From Pseudomonadota bacterium (GTDB lineage Bacteria; Campylobacterota; Campylobacteria; Campylobacterales; Sulfurospirillaceae), in assembly GCA_017860615.1 (NCBI GenBank), contig JAGDMU010000001.1, positions 124,001 through 188,000 on the forward strand: a stretch of 64,000 nucleotides of DNA. Reading direction: 5' to 3'. Under the pieces are notes generated by a model. It was not told the origin of the DNA. It ran no database searches and worked only from the letters and a program-made list of their open reading frames with translations. Of this stretch, positions 8,364 to 16,280 are shown in pieces. The position numbers and the translations under genes are program-made. Each line of letters starts with the position of its first letter. Positions within the stretch are counted from its first letter, which is position 1.

Positions 8364-8431
8364 GATAGATATTGGCTTTGAATAGAGTGCTTGAGATAGC
8401 AATGTGCAGGGCTTACAAATGTTATTGAACG
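8364..8431 (-). promoter_or_regulatory. shared upstream box of stress operon, copy 2
   Basis: On the minus strand CGTTCAA, 6 nt, TTTGTAAGCCCTGC, 30 nt and CCAATATCTATC precede the start codon at 8339. They match the box at 3077..3138 in order and strand, with slightly different spacing. The rest of the gap, 8432 to 8648, shows no gene, RNA or clear repeat. Confidence 0.5.
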
Positions 8432-8648
8432 ATTCTTCCTTTCAGGACACGTTCGAATACGCCTTATGGTAAAAATAATGTTTCAAATACAGAAGATAAG
8501 GAAGAGAACGGATTTTATACAGTCACTACGCCTATCTATTCATTTCACTATACTCTTATTTGCGAGATTGTGGTACTTTAGTGAGAGATAATGGCTATAG
8601 AACCTTATTCATTACCAAAGTACCCAATTTAAGCTTTTTGTAGATGTT

Positions 8649-9791
8649 TTAAACTTTAAACTCATTGAGCTTTTCATGCAGTGTGATACCCCAATTATCG
8701 AGCACGGTTGTAATTTCCATGATCTCTTCACTTTTGGTGTAATTGGCATGAAAAATAGTTTCTATGGTCTGTGAAGCCTCTTTGATCTGCTCTGTCTCGT
8801 GCTTCAGGTCAATGGATTTTGTGGCAATAGCATTGGAAAGCGCTATGTTTTTATCGGCTACTTGGACTAATTGGTCGAGTACGGCATTGGCATTGGCTGA
8901 GACATCTTGAAGAATGTTGATCTCCGAAGCATTTTGTTTCATCTGCTGACTGATAGAAGTGATAGAACTTACAATGGCAGTAATGGTTCCATTGATCTCT
9001 TCTAAGCTTTTTTGTGTTTTCTCAGCCAAAAGTCTGACTTCATCGGCAACAACGGCAAAACCACGCCCATGTTCACCTGCACGCGCTGCCTCAATGGCGG
9101 CATTGAGTGCCAATAAATTGGTCTGATCTGCGATATCGTCGATGACGCTAAGGATATTTTTAGTCTCTTGGGTATCTTTACTTAACGTATTGAGTTGGGT
9201 GACTAAGAGATTTTCTTTTTGGACACTGTGAGCGATTTTCTCGCCTAGTTCAATGATGTTTTTTTGTGTATCGCTAAGGTAATGCCCAATTTGCTGCATC
9301 TCTTCTTTACTGGTGTGTGCACTGTTACTGATGTCATCAAACACGACTTGCATGTTGTTCACATGCTTCGTACTCTCATCGATGATACGCTTCTCTTTTT
9401 GCGTTTGTGTATGGAAAAAAGAGGCGATCTGTTGCAATTGCGCCGAGATTTGACTGTGCGTTGTGGCATGGGTTTGAAAGCCTAAAATGGCATGTCTGAT
9501 TTTCTCTTTGAAAAAGACAACCGAGTCAAGCATTTTGGCGGATTCTTGGTTAAAGCTGGTGTTGATCTTGATCTCTTTGGTAAGATCCATAGAGGCTAAA
9601 GCTTGGTTGATTTTAACGCTTAGATCAACACCCCATTTTTTTTCATCAAAATCATGCACAATGAGGATAACAGCGATAGCGTACTGGATGATCGCACCGA
9701 GTGTATTGGTGGTAAAAAAGAAAGCATTGAGTGGGAGTATCAAAAACGCTGCAATGTGTATGACTCTCATTCTAAGAAACAGAGATTTCAT
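8649..9791 (-). CDS. methyl-accepting chemotaxis protein without periplasmic domain
   Basis: This 380-residue chemoreceptor begins with two closely spaced hydrophobic helices (about residues 10-45) joined by a very short turn, so it has no periplasmic ligand domain. The rest is cytoplasmic: a long helical region and the conserved signalling tip with [20 protein letters not shown] and [17 protein letters not shown]. It should signal to CheA/CheW at the membrane and may sense an internal or membrane state. AGGAG stands ahead of the start codon. It appears to be monocistronic. Confidence 0.88.
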   Translation of the reverse strand: MKSLFLRMRVIHIAAFLILPLNAFFFTTNTLGAIIQYAIAVILIVHDFDEKKWGVDLSVKINQALASMDLTKEIKINTSFNQESAKMLDSVVFFKEKIRHAILGFQTHATTHSQISAQLQQIASFFHTQTQKEKRIIDESTKHVNNMQVVFDDISNSAHTSKEEMQQIGHYLSDTQKNIIELGEKIAHSVQKENLLVTQLNTLSKDTQETKNILSVIDDIADQTNLLALNAAIEAARAGEHGRGFAVVADEVRLLAEKTQKSLEEINGTITAIVSSITSISQQMKQNASEINILQDVSANANAVLDQLVQVADKNIALSNAIATKSIDLKHETEQIKEASQTIETIFHANYTKSEEIMEITTVLDNWGITLHEKLNEFKV

Positions 9792-9902
9792 TATTTTTCT
9801 CCTGTATGAAATAGAATTCGCATTCTACTTCATACGGAAAAATAAAGGATTGATCTGTGTCAAAAAATGAGATAAATTTACTCTCTTTTAAAAAATAAAC
9901 AA

Positions 9903-10742
9903 TTATCGGTCGTATTTTTTAGCGTACTCGGCATCGTTGTAGATTGCTTCGCCGTAAAGTTCTTTTCCAAATGAACGAATCACTTTTTGTCCATCTCCTT
10001 TGGCAACAAAGTCGATAAACTTAGCACTCATCGTTTTTTGAGGCGTATCTAAGCCATTTTGTTTGAGGGCGTTGTAGGTATTAACCAAGAAGATGTCACC
10101 TCTAAAAAGAATGCTTTGGTTTTTTAGCTCTTTTTGGGCGGCTACCCATGTACTGCTATCAGTCATAAAGTATGCACCCGTTGTATCTGCTTTTTTGAGT
10201 GTTGCAAGCATAAAATCTTTATTGGCGGTGTACCAGTTGCCCAGAGGTGTGATGTTTGCTTTTTTCCAAATCTCAAGCTCTTTTTTGTGTGTTCCTGAAT
10301 TGTCTGCTCGGGTGTAAAAGAGTGCTTTTTTTGCAGCAATGCGTGAGTAAGCTTCGACAACACTGGTTGAGTCTTTAATCAACGCAGGGTCATTCTTCGG
10401 ACCTGTGATGTAAAATTCATTCGATCCGATTAAAGATCTATCACTGGCCCATCCTTCTTTAATCGCTTCCTTTTCACCTTTTGGAGCGTGTACCATGATA
10501 AGATCTACTTCTTTATTTTTGAGTAACGAGAGTGACTCGCCTGAACCTGCTTTAATCCAGCACAGTGTTATGTCATTTGATGTTGCAAACGCTTCAGCTA
10601 AGGCTTTGACAAGTCCCAACTCTCCAGGACTTCCCGTGGCAAGTTTAACCTCTAATGCACCTTTACCATAACGCTCAGTACACTCAGCACCCAACATAAA
10701 ACTACATAGTGCAAGCGTTGTAATGAGAACTTTTGAAAGCAT
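9903..10742 (-). CDS. TupA-like tungstate-binding periplasmic protein (orphan)
   Basis: The 279-residue protein has a signal peptide (MLSKVLITTLALCSFMLGAEC) and a type II periplasmic binding fold with the segments LATGSPGELGLVKALAEAF, VDLIMVHAPKGE and TRADNSGTHKKELEIWKK. These are typical of TupA/tungstate-binding components of ABC transporters, as opposed to PstS. Tungstate would serve W- or Mo-pterin enzymes. No permease or ATPase gene adjoins it, so it either works with a transporter encoded elsewhere or is a leftover. AAGGAG precedes the ATG. A 23-bp palindrome lies 78 bp upstream. Confidence 0.75.
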   Translation of the reverse strand: MLSKVLITTLALCSFMLGAECTERYGKGALEVKLATGSPGELGLVKALAEAFATSNDITLCWIKAGSGESLSLLKNKEVDLIMVHAPKGEKEAIKEGWASDRSLIGSNEFYITGPKNDPALIKDSTSVVEAYSRIAAKKALFYTRADNSGTHKKELEIWKKANITPLGNWYTANKDFMLATLKKADTTGAYFMTDSSTWVAAQKELKNQSILFRGDIFLVNTYNALKQNGLDTPQKTMSAKFIDFVAKGDGQKVIRSFGKELYGEAIYNDAEYAKKYDR

Positions 10743-10819
10743 AGAAACTCCTTTTTTTAATGTATCGCATAATTACTAATCTTTGATTTACAAAGAAACA
10801 AGAAGGTAAACACAATGAT

Positions 10820-10842
10820 AAATATGTAAATTTTACATATTT
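10820..10842. promoter_or_regulatory. 23-bp perfect palindrome upstream of tupA-like gene
   Basis: AAATATGTAAA and its exact reverse complement flank a single central T. The site lies between the terminator of the hydrogenase operon and the tupA-like gene, 78 bp before its start codon. It is a good candidate for a repressor site, for example of an oxyanion-responsive regulator; the regulator is unknown. Confidence 0.5.
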
Positions 10843-10863
10843 CTTTTGAAAAAAAGTAAAAGC

Positions 10864-10890
10864 CAGAAGCTTTTACATATAAAGCTTCTG
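10864..10890 (-). terminator. intrinsic terminator of hydrogenase operon
   Basis: CAGAAGCTTT and AAAGCTTCTG form a 10-bp stem around a 7-base loop. On the minus strand it covers the last codons and stop of the GltD-like gene and is followed by a T-rich tail (CTTTTACTTTTTTTC). Confidence 0.7.
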
Positions 10891-12297
10891 ATCCTCTACA
10901 ACACCTAGTTTTCGAGCTATTGCAACAGCGGCAGTTCTTCCATCAAGGGCAGCATTGACAACGAGGTTTGCACCACGTACGACATCACCACCTGCAAAAA
11001 TGAACGGATGGGAAGTCTCTTTGTTCTCATCGACGATAAGCGTGTTTGAACGACCAATAGCGAGGTTTAACTCATCGTAAAAGCTAAAATGTTTTGCCTC
11101 AAAACCAAGTGCTAGGATGATGCTATCGGCTGGTAGGGTTTTAAAGCTTTGCGGTTTGGTTTGCAATTTGTTGTTTTCATCGAGATACGTTTCCATAATT
11201 TCAAGTCCAACGACACGGTGTTCTTCATCGACAAGCGCTTTTTTAGGAAGTGCGTTAAAGATGAACTGCACCCCTTCTTCTTTGGCATTGAGCACTTCAG
11301 CAGGGCTTCCTGGCATACTTTTCTCATCACGCCTGTAGACACAAGTCACGCTTTTAGCTTTATGGCGAATGGCGGTACGCAGGGCATCCATCGCAGAGTC
11401 TCCACCACCGATGACGATAACGTGTTTATTGCGTAAGATGGATTTTTGAAGTGCGTGGTCAAAAAGATTTTTTTGTGTTTGGGTGAGCAGTGTCATCACC
11501 TGATGCACGCCATTTGCATCTTCATTTTCCATGTCGGCACTGCGACCTTTGGGCACACCTAGCCCTAAAAAGACGGCATCAAACTTTTCTTGAAGCTCAC
11601 TTAGGCTTACATCTTTACCCACTTCAGTGCTAAGATGTACTTTCATACCTGCTTGTTTCATCCACTCAAAACGCCTTAAAATAACGCTTTTGGGTAGTTT
11701 AAAGTTAGGAATACCGTACATCAAAAGCCCACCCACTCGGTTTTCTCTCTCAAACATCTCGACTTCAATGTTGGAACGAAGCAAAAATGTTGCACAGCTA
11801 AGGCTTGCAGGTCCACTGCCAACAACGGCTACTTTAAACTTGCGTCCTTCTTTTTGACCATAATCAGGAATAGCACCTTGCTCGTATGCTTTTTCATTTA
11901 AAAAGACTTCTACATTGCCGATGGAAACCGCATGGTACTCTGTTTTCTCTAGTGTACATGAACTCTCGCAAAGCCCTTTTTTAGGGCATACACGACCGAG
12001 TATTTCGGGGAAAGGAGAACGTGCATTGGAGAGTTCAAATGCGCTTAAGTAGTCGTTTTCATAGGTTTTTTTGAGCCATCTTGGGATGTTGTTGTTCAGA
12101 GGGCAGCCTGTACGACAGAACTTAAACTCACTCTCAAGCCCACGCAAAAGATCGATGGGGCATTGCAGACAGCGACTTGCTTGCGCCTTTGCCTCACTCT
12201 CTTCAAAGTTATGATAAATCGGGTAATAATCCTCAACACGCTCGACGGCAGGGCGTTTTTTAGGGTAGGCTTTTGCGATTGTTTTATATTCTCTCAT
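10873..12297 (-). CDS. GltD-like FAD/NAD(P)H oxidoreductase with Fe-S N-domain
   Basis: The 474-residue protein resembles the small subunit of glutamate synthase and the NfnB/SudA group. It has an N-terminal Cys-rich region (Cys43, 46, 61, 65, 104, 110, 114) for [4Fe-4S] clusters, an FAD site GSGPAS (160-165), a second dinucleotide site VIGGGDSAMDALRTA for NADPH, and a C-terminal FAD segment (FIFAGGDVVRGANLV). No large glutamate synthase subunit is present. It is the last gene of the hydrogenase operon, one base after hypA, so it probably links the hydrogenase ferredoxins to NAD(P)H. That role is inferred. Confidence 0.82.
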   Translation of the reverse strand: MREYKTIAKAYPKKRPAVERVEDYYPIYHNFEESEAKAQASRCLQCPIDLLRGLESEFKFCRTGCPLNNNIPRWLKKTYENDYLSAFELSNARSPFPEILGRVCPKKGLCESSCTLEKTEYHAVSIGNVEVFLNEKAYEQGAIPDYGQKEGRKFKVAVVGSGPASLSCATFLLRSNIEVEMFERENRVGGLLMYGIPNFKLPKSVILRRFEWMKQAGMKVHLSTEVGKDVSLSELQEKFDAVFLGLGVPKGRSADMENEDANGVHQVMTLLTQTQKNLFDHALQKSILRNKHVIVIGGGDSAMDALRTAIRHKAKSVTCVYRRDEKSMPGSPAEVLNAKEEGVQFIFNALPKKALVDEEHRVVGLEIMETYLDENNKLQTKPQSFKTLPADSIILALGFEAKHFSFYDELNLAIGRSNTLIVDENKETSHPFIFAGGDVVRGANLVVNAALDGRTAAVAIARKLGVVEDQKLYM

Positions 12298-12298
12298 G

Positions 12299-12646
12299 CT
12301 ATTCCTCGATGATTTCTATACTTTTGACATGTAATTCCTGCCCACCAATCATCGTGACATCATCACTATGACATTTTGGGCAGATAAAATGGTTCTCTTT
12401 TACGGCACTTTTTTCATGACATTTGGAGCATAAAAGCACCACGTCACACAGTTCTACAACCAGCGTTGCATCGTGGCAGATGGTATCTTCTTTAAAGGTG
12501 TCAAAACACTGCTCTAAAAAATGAATCTCAACGCCACTCAGTCGCCCAACTCTGATTTCAAGGCACTTAATAGCTTTGGCATGATGTTTCTTCGCCTCTT
12601 TTTCGCACACATCAATGAGTGAAGCGACGATGGAGTACTCATGCAT
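12299..12646 (-). CDS. hypA: hydrogenase nickel metallochaperone HypA
   Basis: This 115-residue protein begins with the nickel-binding MHE motif (His2, Glu3) and carries the zinc site as two CxxC pairs (Cys73/76 and Cys89/92), as in HypA/HybF. HypA passes nickel to the large subunit during [NiFe] centre assembly in the cytoplasm. It lies within the hydrogenase operon between a ferredoxin gene and the GltD-like gene. The other hyp genes are not in this window, so this may be a dedicated extra copy. Confidence 0.93.
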   Translation of the reverse strand: MHEYSIVASLIDVCEKEAKKHHAKAIKCLEIRVGRLSGVEIHFLEQCFDTFKEDTICHDATLVVELCDVVLLCSKCHEKSAVKENHFICPKCHSDDVTMIGGQELHVKSIEIIEE

Positions 12647-12652
12647 TCTCGA

Positions 12653-13126
12653 CTAGCCTTTTTGCGCCATTAATTGAGTGTATTCGTCATAATCTACGAC
12701 TGAAATGGCACTGGTCGTACAGACACGAATACACGAAGGACCCTCAGGGCGTTTGAAACAGAGGTTGCATTTTACGGCTACTCTGCGTTCCTCTTGTTGC
12801 CTCATCGTAATCGCACCATAGGGACATACGAGCGAACAACAACCACACCCTACACACGCCTCTTCATGAATCTTGATAAAATCATCCATTTTCTCAATGA
12901 CCCCATGTGGGCACACTGCTAAACATGAGGGTGACTCACAGTGCATACATTGAAGTGGGGCAGTTTTACCCTCAACTTTAACGACACGGTTACGTGAAAT
13001 AAGCGGTAATTTTGTGGTATAGGCTTCTTCAAAGCTAATGCCTGCGTATGCTGCTGCACAGGCTAACTCGCAACTTAAACATCCGACACATTTGGTACTG
13101 TCTGCAAATATAAAATGGTTTCGCAT
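12653..13126 (-). CDS. four-cluster ferredoxin (HycB/CooF-like)
   Basis: From the ATG at 13126 this 157-residue protein holds sixteen Cys in four [4Fe-4S] motifs: Cys13/16/19/23, 60/63/68/72, 91/94/97/101 and 120/123/132/136. The spacing is typical of HycB/CooF/HydN electron-transfer subunits. The start is chosen because it follows the large-subunit stop by one base and the first cluster begins at once; a longer upstream reading overlaps that gene. It probably moves electrons between the hydrogenase and the flavoprotein encoded two genes downstream. Confidence 0.88.
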   Translation of the reverse strand: MRNHFIFADSTKCVGCLSCELACAAAYAGISFEEAYTTKLPLISRNRVVKVEGKTAPLQCMHCESPSCLAVCPHGVIEKMDDFIKIHEEACVGCGCCSLVCPYGAITMRQQEERRVAVKCNLCFKRPEGPSCIRVCTTSAISVVDYDEYTQLMAQKG

Positions 13127-13127
13127 C

Positions 13128-14216
13128 TTAACGCTCGGTACAAGAGATACAAGGATCGATGCTGTTGAAAATGAGTGCAACATCGTCAATGCTGTTGTTT
13201 GGCATCATCACTTTGAGTGCCTCCCAGTTCATATAGGTAGGTACACGCCATTTCATGCGCTCAGGCTTTTGCGTACCATTGCTTTTAAGGTAATACACCA
13301 GCTCACCACGCGGTGCTTCGGTGCGTGAAGTGGCTTCTCCTTCTGGAATGAGCGTACGTGTTGGAAGTACAATATCGCCCGTTGGTAGGGCAGCTAATGC
13401 TTGATGAAGCAGTTTCATGGACTCCAGAATCTCATAAAGTCTTACTTTGGCACGAGAGAGCACATCGCCATCTTTTTGAAGGATGACATCAAAAGAGAGG
13501 TGCTCATACGCGGCATAAGGAGCGCGTTTGCGTACATCGTTATTGACACCGCTTGCACGTGCAACAGGTCCTACAACGCCCAATTTTAGGGCATCTTCAT
13601 AACTTAACGTTCCTACTCCACGAAGGCGATTGATAAGCGTTGTATCGGTTTCAAAAAGAGCGATGAATGCTTCGACTTCGCTTCTGTTTTTATCCAATGT
13701 CTCTTTGATGGAGGCAATGAGTGTCTTATCAAGGTCAAACTTCACGCCACCAATCGTGTTGGCACTGAGATCCATGCGATTGCCCCAAATGGCTTCTTTG
13801 AGGTCTTGAAAATCTTCACGTGTCTCAAGAAGCTGTGTCATCAAGAATTTGTTATGAATGAGATGTGCCAGCATACCAAGGTTAAAAAGATGGCTTGCGA
13901 TACGCTTGATCTCATCGGCGATAACACGAAGGTATTTTGCTCGCTCGGGTAACGTGATATTGGCGATTTTTTCGACTGCCATACAGTAGGTAAAAGGGTG
14001 GTTGTTCGAACAGAGCGCACACACCTTTTCCGTGATGATAAGGTTTTGCAAAAAGTTGCGCTGAAGAACAATAGACTCAATGCCTCGGTGTACGAAACCG
14101 TTGATCATATCAACACTTTTGATGGTTTTCCCATCTTCGTTTGGCTCAATTTTAAAGTAAACAGGCTCTTCAAGTGCCACGTCAAAGGGTCCTAAAATGA
14201 CTTTTGTTTTATCCAC
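13128..14216 (-). CDS. [NiFe] hydrogenase large subunit, group 4 type
   Basis: The protein carries both Ni-binding motifs of [NiFe] hydrogenases: EKVCALCSNNH near the N terminus (Cys66, Cys69) and DPCISCTER at the very end (Cys356, Cys359). The motifs and size fit group 4 (CooH/EchE/HycE-C). The chain stops directly after the motif, so no C-terminal extension is left for an endopeptidase, as in CooH and EchE. The start is taken as the GTG at 14216, which follows GGGA and overlaps the preceding gene by eight bases; an alternative start at 14273 would overlap it by 65. No membrane subunit gene is found nearby. Confidence 0.88.
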   Translation of the reverse strand: MDKTKVILGPFDVALEEPVYFKIEPNEDGKTIKSVDMINGFVHRGIESIVLQRNFLQNLIITEKVCALCSNNHPFTYCMAVEKIANITLPERAKYLRVIADEIKRIASHLFNLGMLAHLIHNKFLMTQLLETREDFQDLKEAIWGNRMDLSANTIGGVKFDLDKTLIASIKETLDKNRSEVEAFIALFETDTTLINRLRGVGTLSYEDALKLGVVGPVARASGVNNDVRKRAPYAAYEHLSFDVILQKDGDVLSRAKVRLYEILESMKLLHQALAALPTGDIVLPTRTLIPEGEATSRTEAPRGELVYYLKSNGTQKPERMKWRVPTYMNWEALKVMMPNNSIDDVALIFNSIDPCISCTER

Positions 14217-14703
14217 GATTGATCCCTTCTTCTGCTTTGACTCTGCCCCAAAGTTCTTGACTGACTTTGCCACTCATGGCTGAGGAGAGCGAATAATACT
14301 CCGCTAAAACGCTTTCTTTAATTGCTTCATCTAGAAAGAGACGTTTCGGGTTGGGATGGTTTTCAATAGCAATGCCGTAAATTTCACTAAGTTCTCTCTC
14401 TGTCCAGTCCGCACTTTTGAACAGTGGAGTGATAGAAGGTACACGTTTATCGTTAATGCGTAACTTCACATTTGTCATGACACCATCAAGGTCAAAGTGA
14501 TAGACCAGTTCATGGGCATCGTCTTTTTCATACGCGGTGATCATACAGACCCGTGCATTCATGGTTTGCAAGATTTCAGCAATGCGTATCAAGAGGGTTT
14601 TATCGTCTATATCGCACCAGAGGCTATCACCCTTCGTTTCAAAATGGGCGGTAAGCTTTAATGAGGTGAAAATATCGTTGAGTTTTTGATGGAGCGTTTT
14701 CAT
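14209..14703 (-). CDS. NuoC/HycE-N-like hydrogenase subunit
   Basis: The 164-residue protein matches the 30-kDa subunit family of complex I (NuoC), which in HycE is fused to the large subunit. The recognisable core is SADWTERELSEIYGIAIENHPNPKRLFLDE, here divided into motifs WTERELSEIYGI and HPNPKRLFL. It normally contacts the large subunit and the peripheral arm. Its separate gene, directly ahead of the large subunit with an eight-base overlap, agrees with CooU/EchD-type organisation. Confidence 0.85.
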   Translation of the reverse strand: MKTLHQKLNDIFTSLKLTAHFETKGDSLWCDIDDKTLLIRIAEILQTMNARVCMITAYEKDDAHELVYHFDLDGVMTNVKLRINDKRVPSITPLFKSADWTERELSEIYGIAIENHPNPKRLFLDEAIKESVLAEYYSLSSAMSGKVSQELWGRVKAEEGINRG

Positions 14704-15129
14704 TTAAAGGACTCGCTTTGCAAAGGTGTGGTCACGCCTGCATTTCGGGCAAAGGCTAAAGAGTGATGTTAACGCTTCACTCATGTTTTTAAACCCTTTT
14801 TGAAGCATGGTTTGGGGTACATTTATCATCGGTTCATGGCACTTAGAACATGCGCCATATTCGACAATATTAGCCGTAATGGCAGTGTATTTTTCACTTT
14901 GTGGTGTGATCTGGGCGAGTGTATCGCTTAAAAAGATAGCACCTGTCGGGCAAAAATAGGCACAGTTCCCACACAAGGTACAGGTGTTGTGCCAGATGAT
15001 AAAGTCATAGCTTTTTTCAGGTTCCACACACGAGATGTTAATGGCTCCAGCAGGACAGACAAATGCACAGGTTTGGCAGAGGACACATTGCTCTTTGTGA
15101 AAGTCAACTTTTCCTTTATAGGTATTCAT
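14704..15129 (-). CDS. two-cluster ferredoxin with C-terminal Cys pairs (HycF/EchF-like)
   Basis: From the ATG at 15129 the 141-residue product has two [4Fe-4S] motifs (Cys15/18/21/25 and 50/53/56/60) like NuoI, HycF and EchF. It then has a tail with two extra CxxC pairs (94/97 and 127/130) resembling a zinc ribbon. The start overlaps the stop of the small-subunit gene (ATGA), which indicates coupling and excludes a longer reading. It should connect the small subunit cluster to outer electron carriers. HycF also has C-terminal cysteines, from memory. Confidence 0.88.
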   Translation of the reverse strand: MNTYKGKVDFHKEQCVLCQTCAFVCPAGAINISCVEPEKSYDFIIWHNTCTLCGNCAYFCPTGAIFLSDTLAQITPQSEKYTAITANIVEYGACSKCHEPMINVPQTMLQKGFKNMSEALTSLFSLCPKCRRDHTFAKRVL

Positions 15130-15539
15130 GCGCTTACCTTCTCTTTCCAAAGTGTACAGGCTTTAATGAGTCCCTCAACAATGCCTTGCGGTGTTGGAGG
15201 ACAGCCTGCGATGTTCACATCGACATCCACAAAACGATCCAGTGGTCCTTCTATCGAGTAACTATCACGAAAGACACCGCCTGATATAGGACAAATGCCC
15301 ATAGCTACGACTACTTTTTGGGTAGGCAAGCGTTTGAGGGTTGCTTCTAAGAAAGGTTTGGAGCGTGTGGTGATGGAACCTGTAACGATGACAATATTTG
15401 CCTCTTCAGGAGTGTTCGTGTAGGTGCATTGAAGGCTATCGAAGCCAAATTTTGGAACAAGGATGCTAGCGAGAAGCTCGACATCACAACCATTGCAGGA
15501 GCCTGCATTGATACGATAAACGTTAATGTTATCTACCAT
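15126..15539 (-). CDS. [NiFe] hydrogenase small subunit, group 4 type (NuoB/HycG-like)
   Basis: This 137-residue NuoB/HycG/EchC-like protein has the four ligands of the proximal [4Fe-4S] cluster: Cys15 and Cys18 in GSCNGCDVE, Cys83 in GICPISGG and Cys113 in AGCPPTPQG. It lacks the long medial/distal cluster domain of uptake hydrogenases, which is typical of group 4. It is the first gene of the leftward operon. Upstream is a promoter region with a palindrome and a divergent HD gene, so no membrane subunit precedes it. Confidence 0.88.
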   Translation of the reverse strand: MVDNINVYRINAGSCNGCDVELLASILVPKFGFDSLQCTYTNTPEEANIVIVTGSITTRSKPFLEATLKRLPTQKVVVAMGICPISGGVFRDSYSIEGPLDRFVDVDVNIAGCPPTPQGIVEGLIKACTLWKEKVSA

Positions 15540-15575
15540 AAAGGGTCTCTTTTAGTTTAGAGTTTTGGACTAATA

Positions 15576-15603
15576 TTAATTCAATCAATAAAGATTGATT
15601 TAA
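15576..15603. promoter_or_regulatory. imperfect palindrome upstream of hydrogenase operon
   Basis: TTAATTCAATC, six bases and GATTGATTTAA form an 11-bp inverted repeat with one mismatch, 37 bp before the small-subunit start. It could be an operator for a regulator of the hydrogenase genes. The regulator is not identifiable from sequence. Confidence 0.4.
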
Positions 15604-15715
15604 AGTTGGTATTGTAACACATTTATCAGTGATAACATCACGAAAATAGAACTTTTTTGAAAAGAATTTTAGATGCAAAGCAGTACAATTTTCTATTTAG
15701 ATGTAAAGGATGAAA

Positions 15716-16279
15716 ATGCCAAAAAGAGAAGAAGCGCTTGCACTGCTCAAAGCGTATAACGGCAATGCGCTTGTGACGCATGGATTAGCGGTTGAGGGAA
15801 CGATGCGCTATTTTGCACGTAAAGAAGGCGAAGATGAAGAAATGTGGGGTATAGTAGGACTTTTACACGATTTGGACTATGAAAAGTATCCTGAACAGCA
15901 TTGCCATAAAACGGCAGAAATTATGCGCGATAGTGGGTATAGCGAAGAGATTATCCGTGCTATTATGTCGCATGGATGGGGCATATGTACCGAAATTGAG
16001 CCACAAAGTAAAATGGAGAAAACCCTTTATGCCATTGATGAACTCACAGGGCTTATCACGGCATGTGCTTTGGTTCGTCCAAGTAAATCAGTCATGGACT
16101 TGGAACTTTCTTCTGCCAAAAAGAAGTTTAAAGATGCTCGCTTTGCCGCAGGTGCGAGTAGGGAAGTGATCCAAAAAGGGGCTGATATGCTAGGTGCCAG
16201 CATTGATGAACTCATCATCGATGTCATTGCCGCAATGAGGGAAATCGCTCCAACACTTGGGCTGGAGCTTAAAAACTAA
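15716..16279 (+). CDS. HD-domain phosphohydrolase
   Basis: The 187-residue protein has an HD domain. A first His sits in LVTHGLAVEGTMRYFA, the HD pair in GLLHDLDYEKYPEQH, and a further His-Gly in IMSHGWGI. It is predicted to hydrolyse a phosphate ester, possibly a nucleotide; no specific substrate can be named. The ATG at 15716 is preferred over the one at 15710 because AAGGA then has proper spacing. It is divergent from the hydrogenase operon and convergent with the NYN gene, with almost no gap. Confidence 0.75.
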   Translation: MPKREEALALLKAYNGNALVTHGLAVEGTMRYFARKEGEDEEMWGIVGLLHDLDYEKYPEQHCHKTAEIMRDSGYSEEIIRAIMSHGWGICTEIEPQSKMEKTLYAIDELTGLITACALVRPSKSVMDLELSSAKKKFKDARFAAGASREVIQKGADMLGASIDELIIDVIAAMREIAPTLGLELKN

Positions 16280-16280
16280 C

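Noticed and set aside
10873-12297. Calling the flavoprotein glutamate synthase small subunit (GltD)
   Set aside because: No large subunit is present and the gene is fixed in a hydrogenase operon; only the fold is GltD-like.
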